From Oceanococcus sp. (GTDB lineage: Bacteria; Pseudomonadota; Gammaproteobacteria; Nevskiales; Oceanococcaceae), in contig JASBUL010000068.1 of the NCBI GenBank assembly GCA_030147945.1, positions 1 through 33,125 of the forward strand: a stretch of 33,125 nt of DNA. Reading direction: 5' to 3'. This document shows positions 7,467 through 15,991 of this stretch, piece by piece. Within the stretch, counting starts at the first letter, position 1, and each line of letters starts with the position of its first letter. The notes beneath the pieces were generated by a model. The model was not told where the DNA came from, did not search any database, and worked only from the letters and a program-made list of their open reading frames with translations. The position numbers and the translations under genes were made by a program.

Positions 7467-8660
7467 TTAGGCGCTGCGGCGCCCGGGCAGGGTCTGGATG
7501 TTCCAGGACGCTTCAGCGTGGCGGATCACCACCTGGTCGCGTCCGCCTTCCTTGGCGGCATACAGCGCCGCGTCGGTCTGGCGGAACAGCAACTTCTCTT
7601 CCAGGCGTTGAGCGGGCTGAATCAGCAGTGCGCCAATGCTCACGGTCAGGACGCCGCGCGGTGCACCGGGGTTGCTCATGTGCAGGTTGTTGATCTGTGC
7701 GCGCAGGTCGTTGAGTTCGCTTTCAAGCTGCACGGCACTGTCGACCGCCATCACCGCAATCAATTCATCGCCGCCCCAGCGCGCCACGGCCTCCGGGTCG
7801 CCGTTGATCGTGCTGCCCAGCATGTCGGCGATCAGGCGCAGGCATTTGTCGCCGGTGTCGTGACCACGTGTGTCGTTGAGCTGCTTGAAATGGTCGATGT
7901 CGACCAGGATCAAGGCTTCCATCTCGCTGTCGTGCAAAGCCGCCTGGCGCAGGTACTGGCGCAGATAACGGTCGAAGGCCGCGCGACTGGCAAGGCCCGT
8001 CAGCTCGTCAAAATTGGCCCCAATCGACATCATTTGCCGGCGCAGGAAATTGTCGCGCTCGCGATGTTCGGTGAGATAAACCCCGACAGCCCCCATCATG
8101 GCGGCCAGGATCAGGAAAAGGGCCTGGAAGCCGAGACGTTCGCTGGGCAAGTCGAAGACCGCACTGAAGCCGATGTAGGTCGACACCATCACCGCAATCA
8201 CCGTGATGCATGGGCGCAGCAGCAGACCGCTGAACAGGCAACAGTGGAAAATCGCGAAGATCATGCCTTCGTAATGCTGCAGGCCGCCACTGCGAGCAAC
8301 CTGGATATCGATGCTGGTCAATACCAGTGCGAAAGCCAGATAAAAGGCGATGATCAGACCGTCGCGCCAGCTTTCGGGGACCACGGTGATGACATGCATC
8401 ATGAGCAGCACACCGAGAATCGCGCAGCCGCGAAAAATGGCGATGGGGGTCCAGATGCCGCCGTCGCCAAACGTGACATTGACGATGATGAAGGCGGTGT
8501 AAAAGACCGCGGCCAGCAGCATCCCGGTGCGGGTAAAAGCCAGCCGGCGGCGCTGGTGGTCATTGACGAACGCCACCTCCAGCGTGGGGCTGAATCGCAG
8601 AGAGCGAAAGCCCTTGTCGAGTTGTCTGCGAAACAAACCCAGCGTGGTGGGCGAGTTCAT
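7467..8660 (-). CDS. Membrane GGDEF-domain protein, putative diguanylate cyclase
   Basis: A 397-aa protein with about six membrane segments (roughly residues 45-195) followed by a C-terminal GGDEF domain (about 215-385). Such domains make cyclic di-GMP from two GTP. The entry motif DELTGLASR (about 218-226) and metal-binding DIDHFKQLND (254 onward) are intact. The signature reads GGDEL (296-300) instead of GGDEF or GGEEF. The RxxD inhibitory site expected five residues upstream is replaced by GDPE. Activity is plausible because the metal-binding aspartate is kept, but product inhibition should be absent. No known sensor domain was recognised in the membrane part. It lies 13 bp after the SDR gene and is probably co-transcribed with it. 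Confidence 0.88.
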   Translation of the reverse strand: MNSPTTLGLFRRQLDKGFRSLRFSPTLEVAFVNDHQRRRLAFTRTGMLLAAVFYTAFIIVNVTFGDGGIWTPIAIFRGCAILGVLLMMHVITVVPESWRDGLIIAFYLAFALVLTSIDIQVARSGGLQHYEGMIFAIFHCCLFSGLLLRPCITVIAVMVSTYIGFSAVFDLPSERLGFQALFLILAAMMGAVGVYLTEHRERDNFLRRQMMSIGANFDELTGLASRAAFDRYLRQYLRQAALHDSEMEALILVDIDHFKQLNDTRGHDTGDKCLRLIADMLGSTINGDPEAVARWGGDELIAVMAVDSAVQLESELNDLRAQINNLHMSNPGAPRGVLTVSIGALLIQPAQRLEEKLLFRQTDAALYAAKEGGRDQVVIRHAEASWNIQTLPGRRSA

Positions 8661-8673
8661 GCCAGAGGCCGGC

Positions 8674-9423
8674 TCAGGACAGCTTGGCCAGCATCGACAG
8701 CGGGGCTGCCAGCATGACGCGCTTCATAGCCGTCCATGGCCAGGAGGGAACACAGGCTTCGGCGGTTTCCGACTCAATCGCCTTAACCAGAGCCTTGCAG
8801 CCGGTCTCGAGATCCACCCGGAACGGTGCATTCTTAAAGTCGCGGTTGATGTCGGTCAGGATGTAGCCGGGGAACAGGGTGGTGACCTTGATCGGGGTGT
8901 CCAGCAGATCGATGCGGATGCCTTCGCTCAGATTCGCCAGGCCAGCCTTGGTGGCGGCGTAGGTTGCAATCGAGCCTTTCAGGCCGCGCCATGCACTCAT
9001 CGATGAGAGCGTGACCAGATGGCCGTGATTCTGCGCGCGGAAAATTTCCACCGCAGCTTCGCATTGGGCCAGCGCCGCGCAAAAATTGGTTTGTGCAGTG
9101 GCCAGATTGTGCTGGAAGCCACCGGTGCCAATGGGCGCGCCGTTGCCAATGCCGGCATTCACGATGATCCGATCGAGTTCGCCAAATTCGCTTTGAAACG
9201 CGCGAAACACCTCAAACACCTGGGCGTGGTCATTCACGTCCAGTGCGCGCAGGCTGACTTTGATGTCGGGGTTGATGGCGAGCAGCTCGTCGCGTGCGCT
9301 TTCCAGCGCGTCCAGGCGCCGGGCACACAGTGCGAGATCGCGGCCCATGGCGGCAAAGCGCTTGGCCATGCCCAGCCCAAGACCGGCGCTGGCCCCGGTG
9401 ATCAGTATGCGTTTACGAGTCAT
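8674..9423 (-). CDS. SDR-family NAD(P)-dependent oxidoreductase
   Basis: A 249-aa classical short-chain dehydrogenase with TGASAGLG at 9-16, NAG at 89-91, catalytic serine at about 141 (SSMSAW) and the YxxxK pair Y155/K159. The arginines after strand 2 (CARR) suggest NADPH preference. The C-terminal segment (about 195-249) is hydrophobic and may touch the membrane. The substrate is unknown. It is divergent from the 4.5S RNA gene and leads into the GGDEF gene. Confidence 0.85.
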   Translation of the reverse strand: MTRKRILITGASAGLGLGMAKRFAAMGRDLALCARRLDALESARDELLAINPDIKVSLRALDVNDHAQVFEVFRAFQSEFGELDRIIVNAGIGNGAPIGTGGFQHNLATAQTNFCAALAQCEAAVEIFRAQNHGHLVTLSSMSAWRGLKGSIATYAATKAGLANLSEGIRIDLLDTPIKVTTLFPGYILTDINRDFKNAPFRVDLETGCKALVKAIESETAEACVPSWPWTAMKRVMLAAPLSMLAKLS

Positions 9424-9492
9424 CTTGTAAGGGAATCAAAGGAATTGTTGGCATGCTAAACGGATTGGGCGTGCGAATAAAATCCAAACTGT

Positions 9493-9498
9493 TACAAT
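9493..9498 (+). promoter_or_regulatory. Probable -10 box of the 4.5S RNA gene
   Basis: TACAAT, preceded by T, lies 41 bp before the mature 5' end and is followed by a GC-rich discriminator typical of stable-RNA promoters. No good -35 box is seen at standard spacing. Initiation here would leave a leader of about 34 nt, like the one RNase P removes from 4.5S RNA in Escherichia coli. Confidence 0.45.
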
Positions 9499-9538
9499 CC
9501 CGCGCCCCGGATGCGCCGCAGGCGTGTGCGGGCTCCAT

Positions 9539-9650
<112 letters not shown>

Positions 9651-9720
9651 TCCAAATTCTTGCGCGCAGCGCCGTCACCTTGCCCGTGTCTTGGCGCGGT
9701 AGACCGGCTAAGATAGCGCC

Positions 9721-11343
9721 ATGAGCTATCTCGCCCTGGCCCGCAAATGGCGGCCGCGTAACTTCTCCGAACTGGTTGGACAGAGCCACGTCCGCACGGC
9801 ATTGGAAAATGCCCTGGGGCAGGGCCACCTGCACCCAGCCTTGCTGTTTTCCGGCACGCGTGGGGTGGGCAAAACCACACTGGCGCGCATCATTTCGCGC
9901 AGTCTCAACTGCGAAACCGGCGTCACCGCAACGCCGTGTGGCGAGTGCAGCGCCTGTCGCGAGATCGAGGAAGGGCGCTTCGTTGATCTGATCGAGATCG
10001 ACGCGGCTTCGCGCACCAAGGTCGAAGACACCCGCGAGCTGCTCGACAACGTGCCCTATGCGCCGGCGCGCGGGCGCTTCAAGGTCTACCTGATTGACGA
10101 GGTGCACATGCTCAGCAAGCACTCGTTCAATGCCTTGCTGAAGACCCTGGAAGAGCCGCCCGGGCACGTGCAGTTTCTGTTTGCCACGACCGACCCGCAA
10201 AAGCTGCCGATCACCATCCTGTCACGCTGTCTGCAGTTCCACCTCAAGCGGATTTCGGTGGACGACATTGCGCAGCGCATGCGCTTCATTCTGGGCGAGG
10301 AGAACATTCAGGCCGAAGATGATGGCCTTCGTCGTCTGGCCCGTGCTGCCGACGGCAGCTTGCGTGATGGCCTGAGCCTGCTTGATCAGGCGATCGCCTT
10401 CGGTGGTGGCCAGGTCACGGATGACAGCGTGCGTGACATGCTGGGCAGCATTGAGCGGCGTGATTTGCTGGCACTGGCCAGCGCCATAGCCGATCAGGAC
10501 AGTGCGGCGGCGTGGCAGGCCATCGAGCATATTGCCGAGCAAGGCCTGGATTTCGCCGAAGTCCTCGAGGAATTCTGCCGCCTGTGGCAGCGCTTGGCGG
10601 TAGGGCAGCAGGTTCCGGAGGCGCTGGACGAGCTCGAACAGGCCGATTTGGGGCCTTTACTGGAACGTTTCAGTGCCGCCGATCTGCAGGTGTTCTATCA
10701 GATTGCGGTCAATGCCCGACGTGACCTGGACTGGGCGCCTGATCCGCGCAGCGGTTTTGAAATGACCGTGTTGCGCACGCTGGCCTTTCTTCCCGATCAA
10801 GGGCCTGCCGCAGGTGCTGCACCTGCCGGTGGTGGCGCGCCCCGTGCCAGCGTGGCCGCCGCAGCCAAGCCCGCGACCGCGGCGCCGGTGCAAGCCCGCG
10901 CAACGGCTGCACCACAGCCTGCGCCGGCGGCACAGCCGGCTCCCAGCCTGGATGGCGTGCAGTGGAATACGCTGATCAAACAGCTCGATTTCAGCGGTTC
11001 GACCGAGGTGGTTGCGCAGGGCTGTCGCATTGCCGGCCAGGAGGGTCAGCAACTCACCCTGGAGGTCAGTCCCCAGGTTCAGGCGCTGTGCACGGCCAGC
11101 GTGGAAACGCGCATGCGTGAGGCGCTGCGCCAGCATTTCTCACGCCCCGACCTGGTGGTCAAATTTGAACGCCCCGCCAAAACCGACACTGGTGAGTCCG
11201 TCGAGGACATCGCGCGCAGTCCGGAAGAGAAATTTCTCGCCCTGCCGTCGGTTCAAAAAGCCATCGACATGTTCGATGCGGAAATTCAGCCCGGCAGCTT
11301 TCGCATGCACAGCGATGCGCCGGGCGACAACGCCATACATTGA
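9721..11343 (+). CDS. dnaX: DNA polymerase III subunits gamma/tau
   Basis: Clamp-loader ATPase that loads the sliding clamp; the long tau form also ties polymerase cores and helicase together. The 540-aa protein has Walker A GTRGVGKT at 45-52, zinc ligands C64, C73, C76 and C79, Walker B with DEVH at 126-129, and sensor 1 ATTDPQ at about 155. An alanine/proline-rich linker (about 358-415) precedes a C-terminal tau-like domain. It is shorter than the 643-aa Escherichia coli protein, mainly in the linker and C-terminus. No A-AAA-AAG frameshift site was seen. Upstream is TAAGAT, 6 nt before the ATG, with no Shine-Dalgarno sequence. ybaB and recR follow. Confidence 0.96.
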   Translation: MSYLALARKWRPRNFSELVGQSHVRTALENALGQGHLHPALLFSGTRGVGKTTLARIISRSLNCETGVTATPCGECSACREIEEGRFVDLIEIDAASRTKVEDTRELLDNVPYAPARGRFKVYLIDEVHMLSKHSFNALLKTLEEPPGHVQFLFATTDPQKLPITILSRCLQFHLKRISVDDIAQRMRFILGEENIQAEDDGLRRLARAADGSLRDGLSLLDQAIAFGGGQVTDDSVRDMLGSIERRDLLALASAIADQDSAAAWQAIEHIAEQGLDFAEVLEEFCRLWQRLAVGQQVPEALDELEQADLGPLLERFSAADLQVFYQIAVNARRDLDWAPDPRSGFEMTVLRTLAFLPDQGPAAGAAPAGGGAPRASVAAAAKPATAAPVQARATAAPQPAPAAQPAPSLDGVQWNTLIKQLDFSGSTEVVAQGCRIAGQEGQQLTLEVSPQVQALCTASVETRMREALRQHFSRPDLVVKFERPAKTDTGESVEDIARSPEEKFLALPSVQKAIDMFDAEIQPGSFRMHSDAPGDNAIH

Positions 11344-11381
11344 TCAGTAGCCGCGGTGCGCGGCACAAGACGAGGACAGCT

Positions 11382-11711
11382 ATGAAAGGTGCTCTGGGCA
11401 ACCTGATGCAGCAGGCGCAACAGATGCAGGCCAAGATGCAGGCCATGCAGGATGAGATCGCCAAACTGGAAGTCATCGGCGAAGCCGGTGGAGGCATGGT
11501 CAAGGTCACGCTCAACGGCAAGCATGAGGCACGCCGTGTCGAGCTGGATCCGGATTTGCTGGGTGACGACAAAGATCTGCTCGAAGATCTGATCGCGGCG
11601 GCGATTACCGATGCCAGCCATAAGCTGGAGCGGACCCAGAAAGAAAAGATGGCTGAAGTGACCGGTGGGCTGAATCTGCCGCCGGGCATGAATCTTCCGT
11701 TCGGGCAGTGA
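11382..11711 (+). CDS. ybaB: YbaB/EbfC family nucleoid-associated protein
   Basis: A 109-aa DNA-binding protein of the family usually found between dnaX and recR; dimers bind DNA and affect nucleoid organisation. It has the typical glutamine- and methionine-rich N-terminal helix ([14 protein letters not shown]), the central [14 protein letters not shown] strand pair, DLLEDLI, and a C-terminal LPPGM stretch. I chose the ATG at 11382, which has GAGGA upstream. The stop overlaps the recR GTG by 4 bp. Confidence 0.95.
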   Translation: MKGALGNLMQQAQQMQAKMQAMQDEIAKLEVIGEAGGGMVKVTLNGKHEARRVELDPDLLGDDKDLLEDLIAAAITDASHKLERTQKEKMAEVTGGLNLPPGMNLPFGQ

Positions 11712-12307
11712 TTTACCCGCCAGCGCTAGAGGCGCTGATGGCCGCGCTGCGCTGCTTGCCCGGGGTGGGTCAGAAAACTGCTCAACGGATGGCCTTCCAA
11801 CTGCTGCAACGCGAAAGGGGCGGGGCGCGCCAGCTGGCTCGCGCGTTGGATCAGGCCCTGGACGAGCTTGGGCACTGCCGCGATTGCCGCATGTTCAGCC
11901 AGGGTGACCTGTGCCCGATCTGTGCCTCGGACAAGCGTGACGATGCGCTGCTGTGCGTGGTTGAAAGCCCGGCAGATGTGGCCGCCCTGGAGAGTCATAC
12001 CGACTATCGCGGACGTTACTTCGTGCTGCTGGGGCGCTTGTCCCCGCTGGACGGTATCGGTCCGGAGGAGCTGGGACTGGCCCGGCTGGCTGAGCGCATG
12101 GCTGATGCCGCGGTACAGGAAGTGATTGTGGCCACCAACCCGACCGTGGAAGGTGAGGCGACCGCCCATTACATTGCGGAGCTGGCGCGCGCCGCCGGCA
12201 TCGCGGTAACCCGGATTGCCCATGGTGTGCCGGTGGGCGGGGAATTGGAATATGTCGATGGCGGCACGCTGGCTCATGCGCTGAGCGGCCGTCGTCAGGT
12301 GGAATAA
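11708..12307 (+). CDS. recR: Recombination mediator RecR
   Basis: Acts with RecF and RecO to load RecA at single-stranded gaps. The 199-aa protein has the helix-hairpin-helix [14 protein letters not shown] (17-30), a four-cysteine zinc finger (C57, C60, C69, C72), a Toprim domain beginning at VVESPAD with E86, and the C-terminal [16 protein letters not shown] signature. It starts with GTG overlapping the ybaB stop as GTGA. A crotonase gene follows three bases after its stop. Confidence 0.96.
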   Translation: MIYPPALEALMAALRCLPGVGQKTAQRMAFQLLQRERGGARQLARALDQALDELGHCRDCRMFSQGDLCPICASDKRDDALLCVVESPADVAALESHTDYRGRYFVLLGRLSPLDGIGPEELGLARLAERMADAAVQEVIVATNPTVEGEATAHYIAELARAAGIAVTRIAHGVPVGGELEYVDGGTLAHALSGRRQVE

Positions 12308-12310
12308 GTG

Positions 12311-13120
12311 ATGAGTGATCGGCTGGATATAGAAATCGATGACCAGGGTATTGCCACGGTCAGCCTGAACCGCCCGGACAAACGCAATGCGATTGACTGG
12401 CCCATGCTCAGGGCCTGGATTGATGCGCAAAAGCAGCTGGGCAAGACTGCTGGCTTGCGCGGAGTGATCATCCGCGGTCATGGTGCATCGTTCTGCGCCG
12501 GCTTGGACTTTGCCGCCTTCGGCAAGACGCCAGCGCGGATCGTGCAGGCCTTTTTCCAGCCCGGTGGTCGCGATGCGAACCTGTTTCAGCAGGCTTGCAT
12601 CGGCTGGCGTCAGTTGCCGGTGCCGGTCGCAGCGGCGATCCACGGGCATTGTTTTGGTGGCGGGATTCAGCTGGCGCTGGGCGCCGATTTTCGCTTCGCC
12701 CGGGCCGATGCGGAGTTTTCGGTCATGGAGGCCAAGTGGGGCCTGATTCCGGACATGAGCGGCATGATCACCCTGCGTGAGCTGATTCCCATTGACCTGG
12801 CCAAGCGCCTGGTCATGACGGCTGAGGTCTTCTCAGGCGAGCAGGCCAGGGCCTGGAATCTGGTCACCGAGCTGACCGACGAGCCGGAACAGGCGGCGCG
12901 GGACCTGCTCGGCCAGATTGCGCAGCGTTCACCCGATGCCGTGGCTGCGGCCAAGGGCCTGCTGCACGAAACCTGGCAGGCTGATGACGACAAGGCGCTG
13001 GCCGCGGAACGCCGCTGGCAGCGGCGTCTGCTGGTTGGTGACAATCAGCGCATCGCGGTCAAACGCAACCTGGCCGGCTCCGACAAGCCATTCGCGCGGC
13101 GGCGCATCAAGTCGCTGTAG
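12311..13120 (+). CDS. Crotonase-family protein, enoyl-CoA hydratase/isomerase
   Basis: A 269-aa crotonase fold acting on acyl-CoA thioesters. The oxyanion-hole segments are FCAGLDF (61-67) and FGGGIQLALGAD (115-126). E140 and D148 in MEAKWGLIPD sit eight residues apart, the spacing of the catalytic pair of delta(3,5)-delta(2,4)-dienoyl-CoA isomerase, so isomerase activity is as likely as hydration. The ATG at 12311 follows AGGTGGAA in the recR end; a GTG at 12308 is adjacent. It is the last gene of the dnaX-ybaB-recR run. Its 3' end overlaps the convergent DoxX gene by 14 bp. A paralogue lies at 15988-16779. Confidence 0.88.
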   Translation: MSDRLDIEIDDQGIATVSLNRPDKRNAIDWPMLRAWIDAQKQLGKTAGLRGVIIRGHGASFCAGLDFAAFGKTPARIVQAFFQPGGRDANLFQQACIGWRQLPVPVAAAIHGHCFGGGIQLALGADFRFARADAEFSVMEAKWGLIPDMSGMITLRELIPIDLAKRLVMTAEVFSGEQARAWNLVTELTDEPEQAARDLLGQIAQRSPDAVAAAKGLLHETWQADDDKALAAERRWQRRLLVGDNQRIAVKRNLAGSDKPFARRRIKSL

Positions 13121-13715
13121 CCGGCCCCATGAAGCGGCGGCGCAGCCAGTAGTCAAGGCTGACATAGCGGCCCGCGCCGGTGAAGAACAGACTCAGCAGC
13201 ATGATCAGATAAGTCACGGCGAATTCGACCCCGTTGTTGAGCACCACCAGTTTTCCGCTGGAGGTGAGCCAGTGGTAATTGCCGTGGGTGCGCAGGATGT
13301 CGCGTGCGCGCTCGAGCTTTTCGGCGGAGGCTTCAACCCGTTCGTTGGCGAACGGTGCGCTCGGGTCGGCAATGGCCTGCCAGCCATACTCGGCATGCAC
13401 GGTGGTGGCGGCGACCGCCATGGTGATCATCAATGGAATGGCCATCCAGCGGGTGAACAGGCCCAGCAGTAGACACACGGCGCCGCCCAGTTCGGCAAAG
13501 ATCGCTAGGGCGGTCATCAGCGCCGGAAAGGGCAGGCCAAGCCCCCAATCCGGGTTGCCAAACCAAGCTACGGTATCGTCGAAATGCTGCAGCTTGCTCA
13601 TCCCGGCCATCCACATCACCGGGACCAGGTAAAGGCGCAGGGCCAGCGGAGCGAGAAAATCCACTGTGCGGGTTTTCTCGAGCAAGGTGTGCAGGCGCAG
13701 GGGCAGGGTGAGCAT
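13107..13715 (-). CDS. DoxX-family membrane protein
   Basis: A 202-aa inner-membrane protein with about four hydrophobic segments. The DoxX-like features are LRLYLVPVMWMAGMSKL near residue 30, the F/W-rich stretch with GLGLPFPALMTALAIFAELGGAVCLLLGLFTRW, and a C-terminal membrane segment. A soluble loop (about 108-165) with charged residues lies between segments 3 and 4. The biochemical role is unknown. I chose the ATG at 13715; longer starts read into low-quality sequence between genes. It follows the GNAT gene on the same strand (56-bp gap) and overlaps the crotonase 3' end. Confidence 0.8.
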   Translation of the reverse strand: MLTLPLRLHTLLEKTRTVDFLAPLALRLYLVPVMWMAGMSKLQHFDDTVAWFGNPDWGLGLPFPALMTALAIFAELGGAVCLLLGLFTRWMAIPLMITMAVAATTVHAEYGWQAIADPSAPFANERVEASAEKLERARDILRTHGNYHWLTSSGKLVVLNNGVEFAVTYLIMLLSLFFTGAGRYVSLDYWLRRRFMGPATAT

Positions 13716-13771
13716 GGGGCAAGCGTGGGGGCGAGTGTAACGATCTAGACCCGTCCAGCGCCGGTTCGCTT

Positions 13772-14710
13772 TCAGGGGTTGCTCAGAACCAGGCGCAGGT
13801 CGCAGCGCCGCGCAGCCATGTGGCCGGGCTGTGGAGTAAAACCGGCCCACTCATACAGCCCACGCGCTTCGGTCAGCACGCTGGCGGTTTCCAGACTGAT
13901 TGTGCCAAAACCATGGGTGCGGCCCCAGGCCAGGGCATGCCCCAGGCAGGCCCGGCCCAGTCCGCGCCCGCGCCATGCCGGAGCCAGATACATGCGCCGC
14001 AGTTCGGCCTGGCCGTCGCCTTGCGGCAGCAGCGCACAGCTAGCGGCCAGGGTGTTGTCGTGGTCGAACAGCAGGTCAAAGAAGCCGCCTGCGTAGTGGC
14101 TTGCCGGGCGTTCCAGATCGCGGTCGATGCCATCGCGTTCCGGGGCCAGGCCGTAGCTTGCGAGTATCTCGAATACAAAGTCTGCGAGCAGCGTCGCATC
14201 GCTGTCGCTGGCCGCGCGACGCTTCAGTTCGAAGCCGCTGAAGTCATGACAGTCCAGGGCTTTGCTCATCCACTGGTGGTCAATCGTGCCGAACAGTGTT
14301 TCGCCCGGGCCGGTGACCTGAAAGCCGCAACGCTGATAGAACGCAATCGCATGCTCACGCGCTTGCAGGATCAGCATGTCCACCCCGCGTCCGCGTGCCA
14401 GGGTCTCAAGATGCTGCATGATCATACGGCCCAGCCCGCTGCCCTGATAGGCGGTGGCCACGGCCATGGCGCGAATCTGGGCGCGGCCTTGCCCCAGCCA
14501 GTGGATGCGACCACAGCCCACCACCTCGTTGGTGTCATTCTTGGCGATCACATGATCGACATCGGCGGCGGCGCCCTGGGGTTCGATCTGAGGCGATTGC
14601 CTAGGCAACCACGGCGCGCGCAATATGGCCCAGCGCAGGGCCTGATAAGCCTGCCAGTCGGGCGTGCTGGCAGGGCGCAGCAAACGAATTTTTGACAGCG
14701 GGCGTGGCAT
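13772..14710 (-). CDS. Tandem GNAT-family N-acetyltransferase
   Basis: A 312-aa protein made of two GNAT domains. The first (about 7-155) has the acetyl-CoA motif A YQGSGLG at 88-94 and ends with AIAFYQRCGF. The second (about 160-310) has WRGRGLG at 246-252 and ARGLYEWAGF. Both keep the Q/R-x-x-G-x-G/A pattern, so both may bind acetyl-CoA. Substrates cannot be inferred. It is divergent from the lipoprotein gene across a very short gap and runs into the DoxX-like gene. Confidence 0.85.
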   Translation of the reverse strand: MPRPLSKIRLLRPASTPDWQAYQALRWAILRAPWLPRQSPQIEPQGAAADVDHVIAKNDTNEVVGCGRIHWLGQGRAQIRAMAVATAYQGSGLGRMIMQHLETLARGRGVDMLILQAREHAIAFYQRCGFQVTGPGETLFGTIDHQWMSKALDCHDFSGFELKRRAASDSDATLLADFVFEILASYGLAPERDGIDRDLERPASHYAGGFFDLLFDHDNTLAASCALLPQGDGQAELRRMYLAPAWRGRGLGRACLGHALAWGRTHGFGTISLETASVLTEARGLYEWAGFTPQPGHMAARRCDLRLVLSNP

Positions 14711-14722
14711 TAGTGGGCGGCC

Positions 14723-14728
14723 TATACT
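14723..14728 (+). promoter_or_regulatory. Possible -10 box before the lipoprotein gene
   Basis: TATACT in the short gap between the divergent GNAT and lipoprotein genes. A TTGACA at 14692-14697 is too far (25 bp) to be a standard partner. The start-codon candidates GTG 14735, ATG 14741 and ATG 14759 lie 6, 12 and 30 nt after the box. Confidence 0.4.
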
Positions 14729-14758
14729 GAGAGAGTGAACATGCTAGTCGAGAACATC

Positions 14759-15991
14759 ATGCGCCGCGCCTCTATTGCCCTGTTGAGCGTGTTGTTTGTT
14801 GCCGCTTGCAGCGATGGTGGAGGGGCCGAGGTTGCGCCGGTGTATGCGGCCAATCCGGACAGTCCCTACGCGGCCATGCTGGCGCCTTGTGCACGGGAAT
14901 CCGGTGATCAGCGCAGCTGCCGTCTGAGCCAGCTTCCACTGCTGGGTATGAGCAGCCCGTCTCCGGACAAGGCGGCGGTGATGGCGCGGGTGGCCACCAC
15001 CCATCCGTGGATGGCGCAGCGTTTTTCTGAATTGCTGGATGTGCTGCCGAGCGACATCCTGAGCATGATGCGCAGCGTGACGGCGATCATTATCGGCTCT
15101 GATGTACGGCCCTCGTTCTACTGGAGTCTGACCGGCGCGATCTATCTTGATCCGGCGGGACTGTGGCTCACGGTCGAGGAGAAACGCACCATCGATCCGG
15201 CGCCGGATTATCGCAGTGGTTTTGGCTCGGGCCTGGCCTATCGGGTGATCAACCGCTACGTGTTCAACAACACTTATGCTTGGTACGGCTACAGCCTCAG
15301 TGATGAATCCGAGCGTACGCTCGACGACATCGTCTTGCCCACTGCACGGCTGCTCTATCACGAGCTGGCCCATGCGGCAGATTTCCTGCCGCCCGACCGC
15401 ATGGGCGGGTTCAACCCGACCTGGACTGTGCTGGACGCGACCCGCTACGTCGAAAATCAGGGCTTGCAGCTGTCACAGGCCTTGCAGGGGAGTCAGCCGC
15501 TGAATGCACAGCTGCTGTTTGATCTGGCGGCAGTGAATTTCTTTGGCCAGACCCCCAGCGATGCGCAACTGGCTTTACGCGCAGACGATGTCTCAGCGCA
15601 GTTTGCTCCGGACGGGGCCAATGATGATTACGCCTATGCCAGCCGCTTCGAAGATGTGGCGATGCTGTTTGAAGAACTCATGATGGCCATGAACTTCGGC
15701 GTCGAACGCGATGTTGCGGTGGCGCCACGACCGGCCGAGGGCGAGCCGCACATTGTGGACTGGGGGCAGCGCCGGCGCATCACCGACCCGCGCGTGATCG
15801 AGCGGGTCCGTCTGGTCGGCGAGCGTATCCTGCCGGACGCCCCGATCAGTGCGTTTCTGGACAGCTACGGTCCGCCGAAAAGCCTGACCCCGGGGATCAC
15901 CTGGAATGGCAATCTGGACCCCGACAATCCGTCCAAGGCCTGGCATGTCGACGCGGGCGAGCAGGTCATTGCCCGCGATGAAGTGCGCTAG
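14759..15991 (+). CDS. Putative lipoprotein with HELAH zinc-peptidase-like motif
   Basis: A 410-aa exported protein I do not recognise as a named family. The N-terminus has a basic n-region, a hydrophobic core and lipobox VAAC with the lipidated cysteine at 17; serine at +2 predicts outer-membrane sorting. The motif HELAHAADF at 201-209 fits the HExxH zinc-binding helix of metallopeptidases. A helix with FEDVAMLFEE (297-306) downstream could give a third ligand, as in gluzincins. Most of the rest is soluble, with many aromatic and acidic residues. ATG 14741 (MLVENIM...) and GTG 14735 are alternative starts. It overlaps the convergent crotonase by 4 bp. Peptidase activity is inferred from the motif alone. 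Confidence 0.75.
   Translation: MRRASIALLSVLFVAACSDGGGAEVAPVYAANPDSPYAAMLAPCARESGDQRSCRLSQLPLLGMSSPSPDKAAVMARVATTHPWMAQRFSELLDVLPSDILSMMRSVTAIIIGSDVRPSFYWSLTGAIYLDPAGLWLTVEEKRTIDPAPDYRSGFGSGLAYRVINRYVFNNTYAWYGYSLSDESERTLDDIVLPTARLLYHELAHAADFLPPDRMGGFNPTWTVLDATRYVENQGLQLSQALQGSQPLNAQLLFDLAAVNFFGQTPSDAQLALRADDVSAQFAPDGANDDYAYASRFEDVAMLFEELMMAMNFGVERDVAVAPRPAEGEPHIVDWGQRRRITDPRVIERVRLVGERILPDAPISAFLDSYGPPKSLTPGITWNGNLDPDNPSKAWHVDAGEQVIARDEVR

Noticed and set aside
11245-11262. A-run near the dnaX 3' end as a frameshift site for gamma
   Set aside because: Only five A in a row, not the A-AAA-AAG heptamer, and far too close to the stop codon to make a gamma-length product.
14692-14728. TTGACA and TATACT as one sigma-70 promoter for the lipoprotein gene
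   Set aside because: The 25-bp spacing is too long for a standard promoter; only the -10 box was kept as a possibility.
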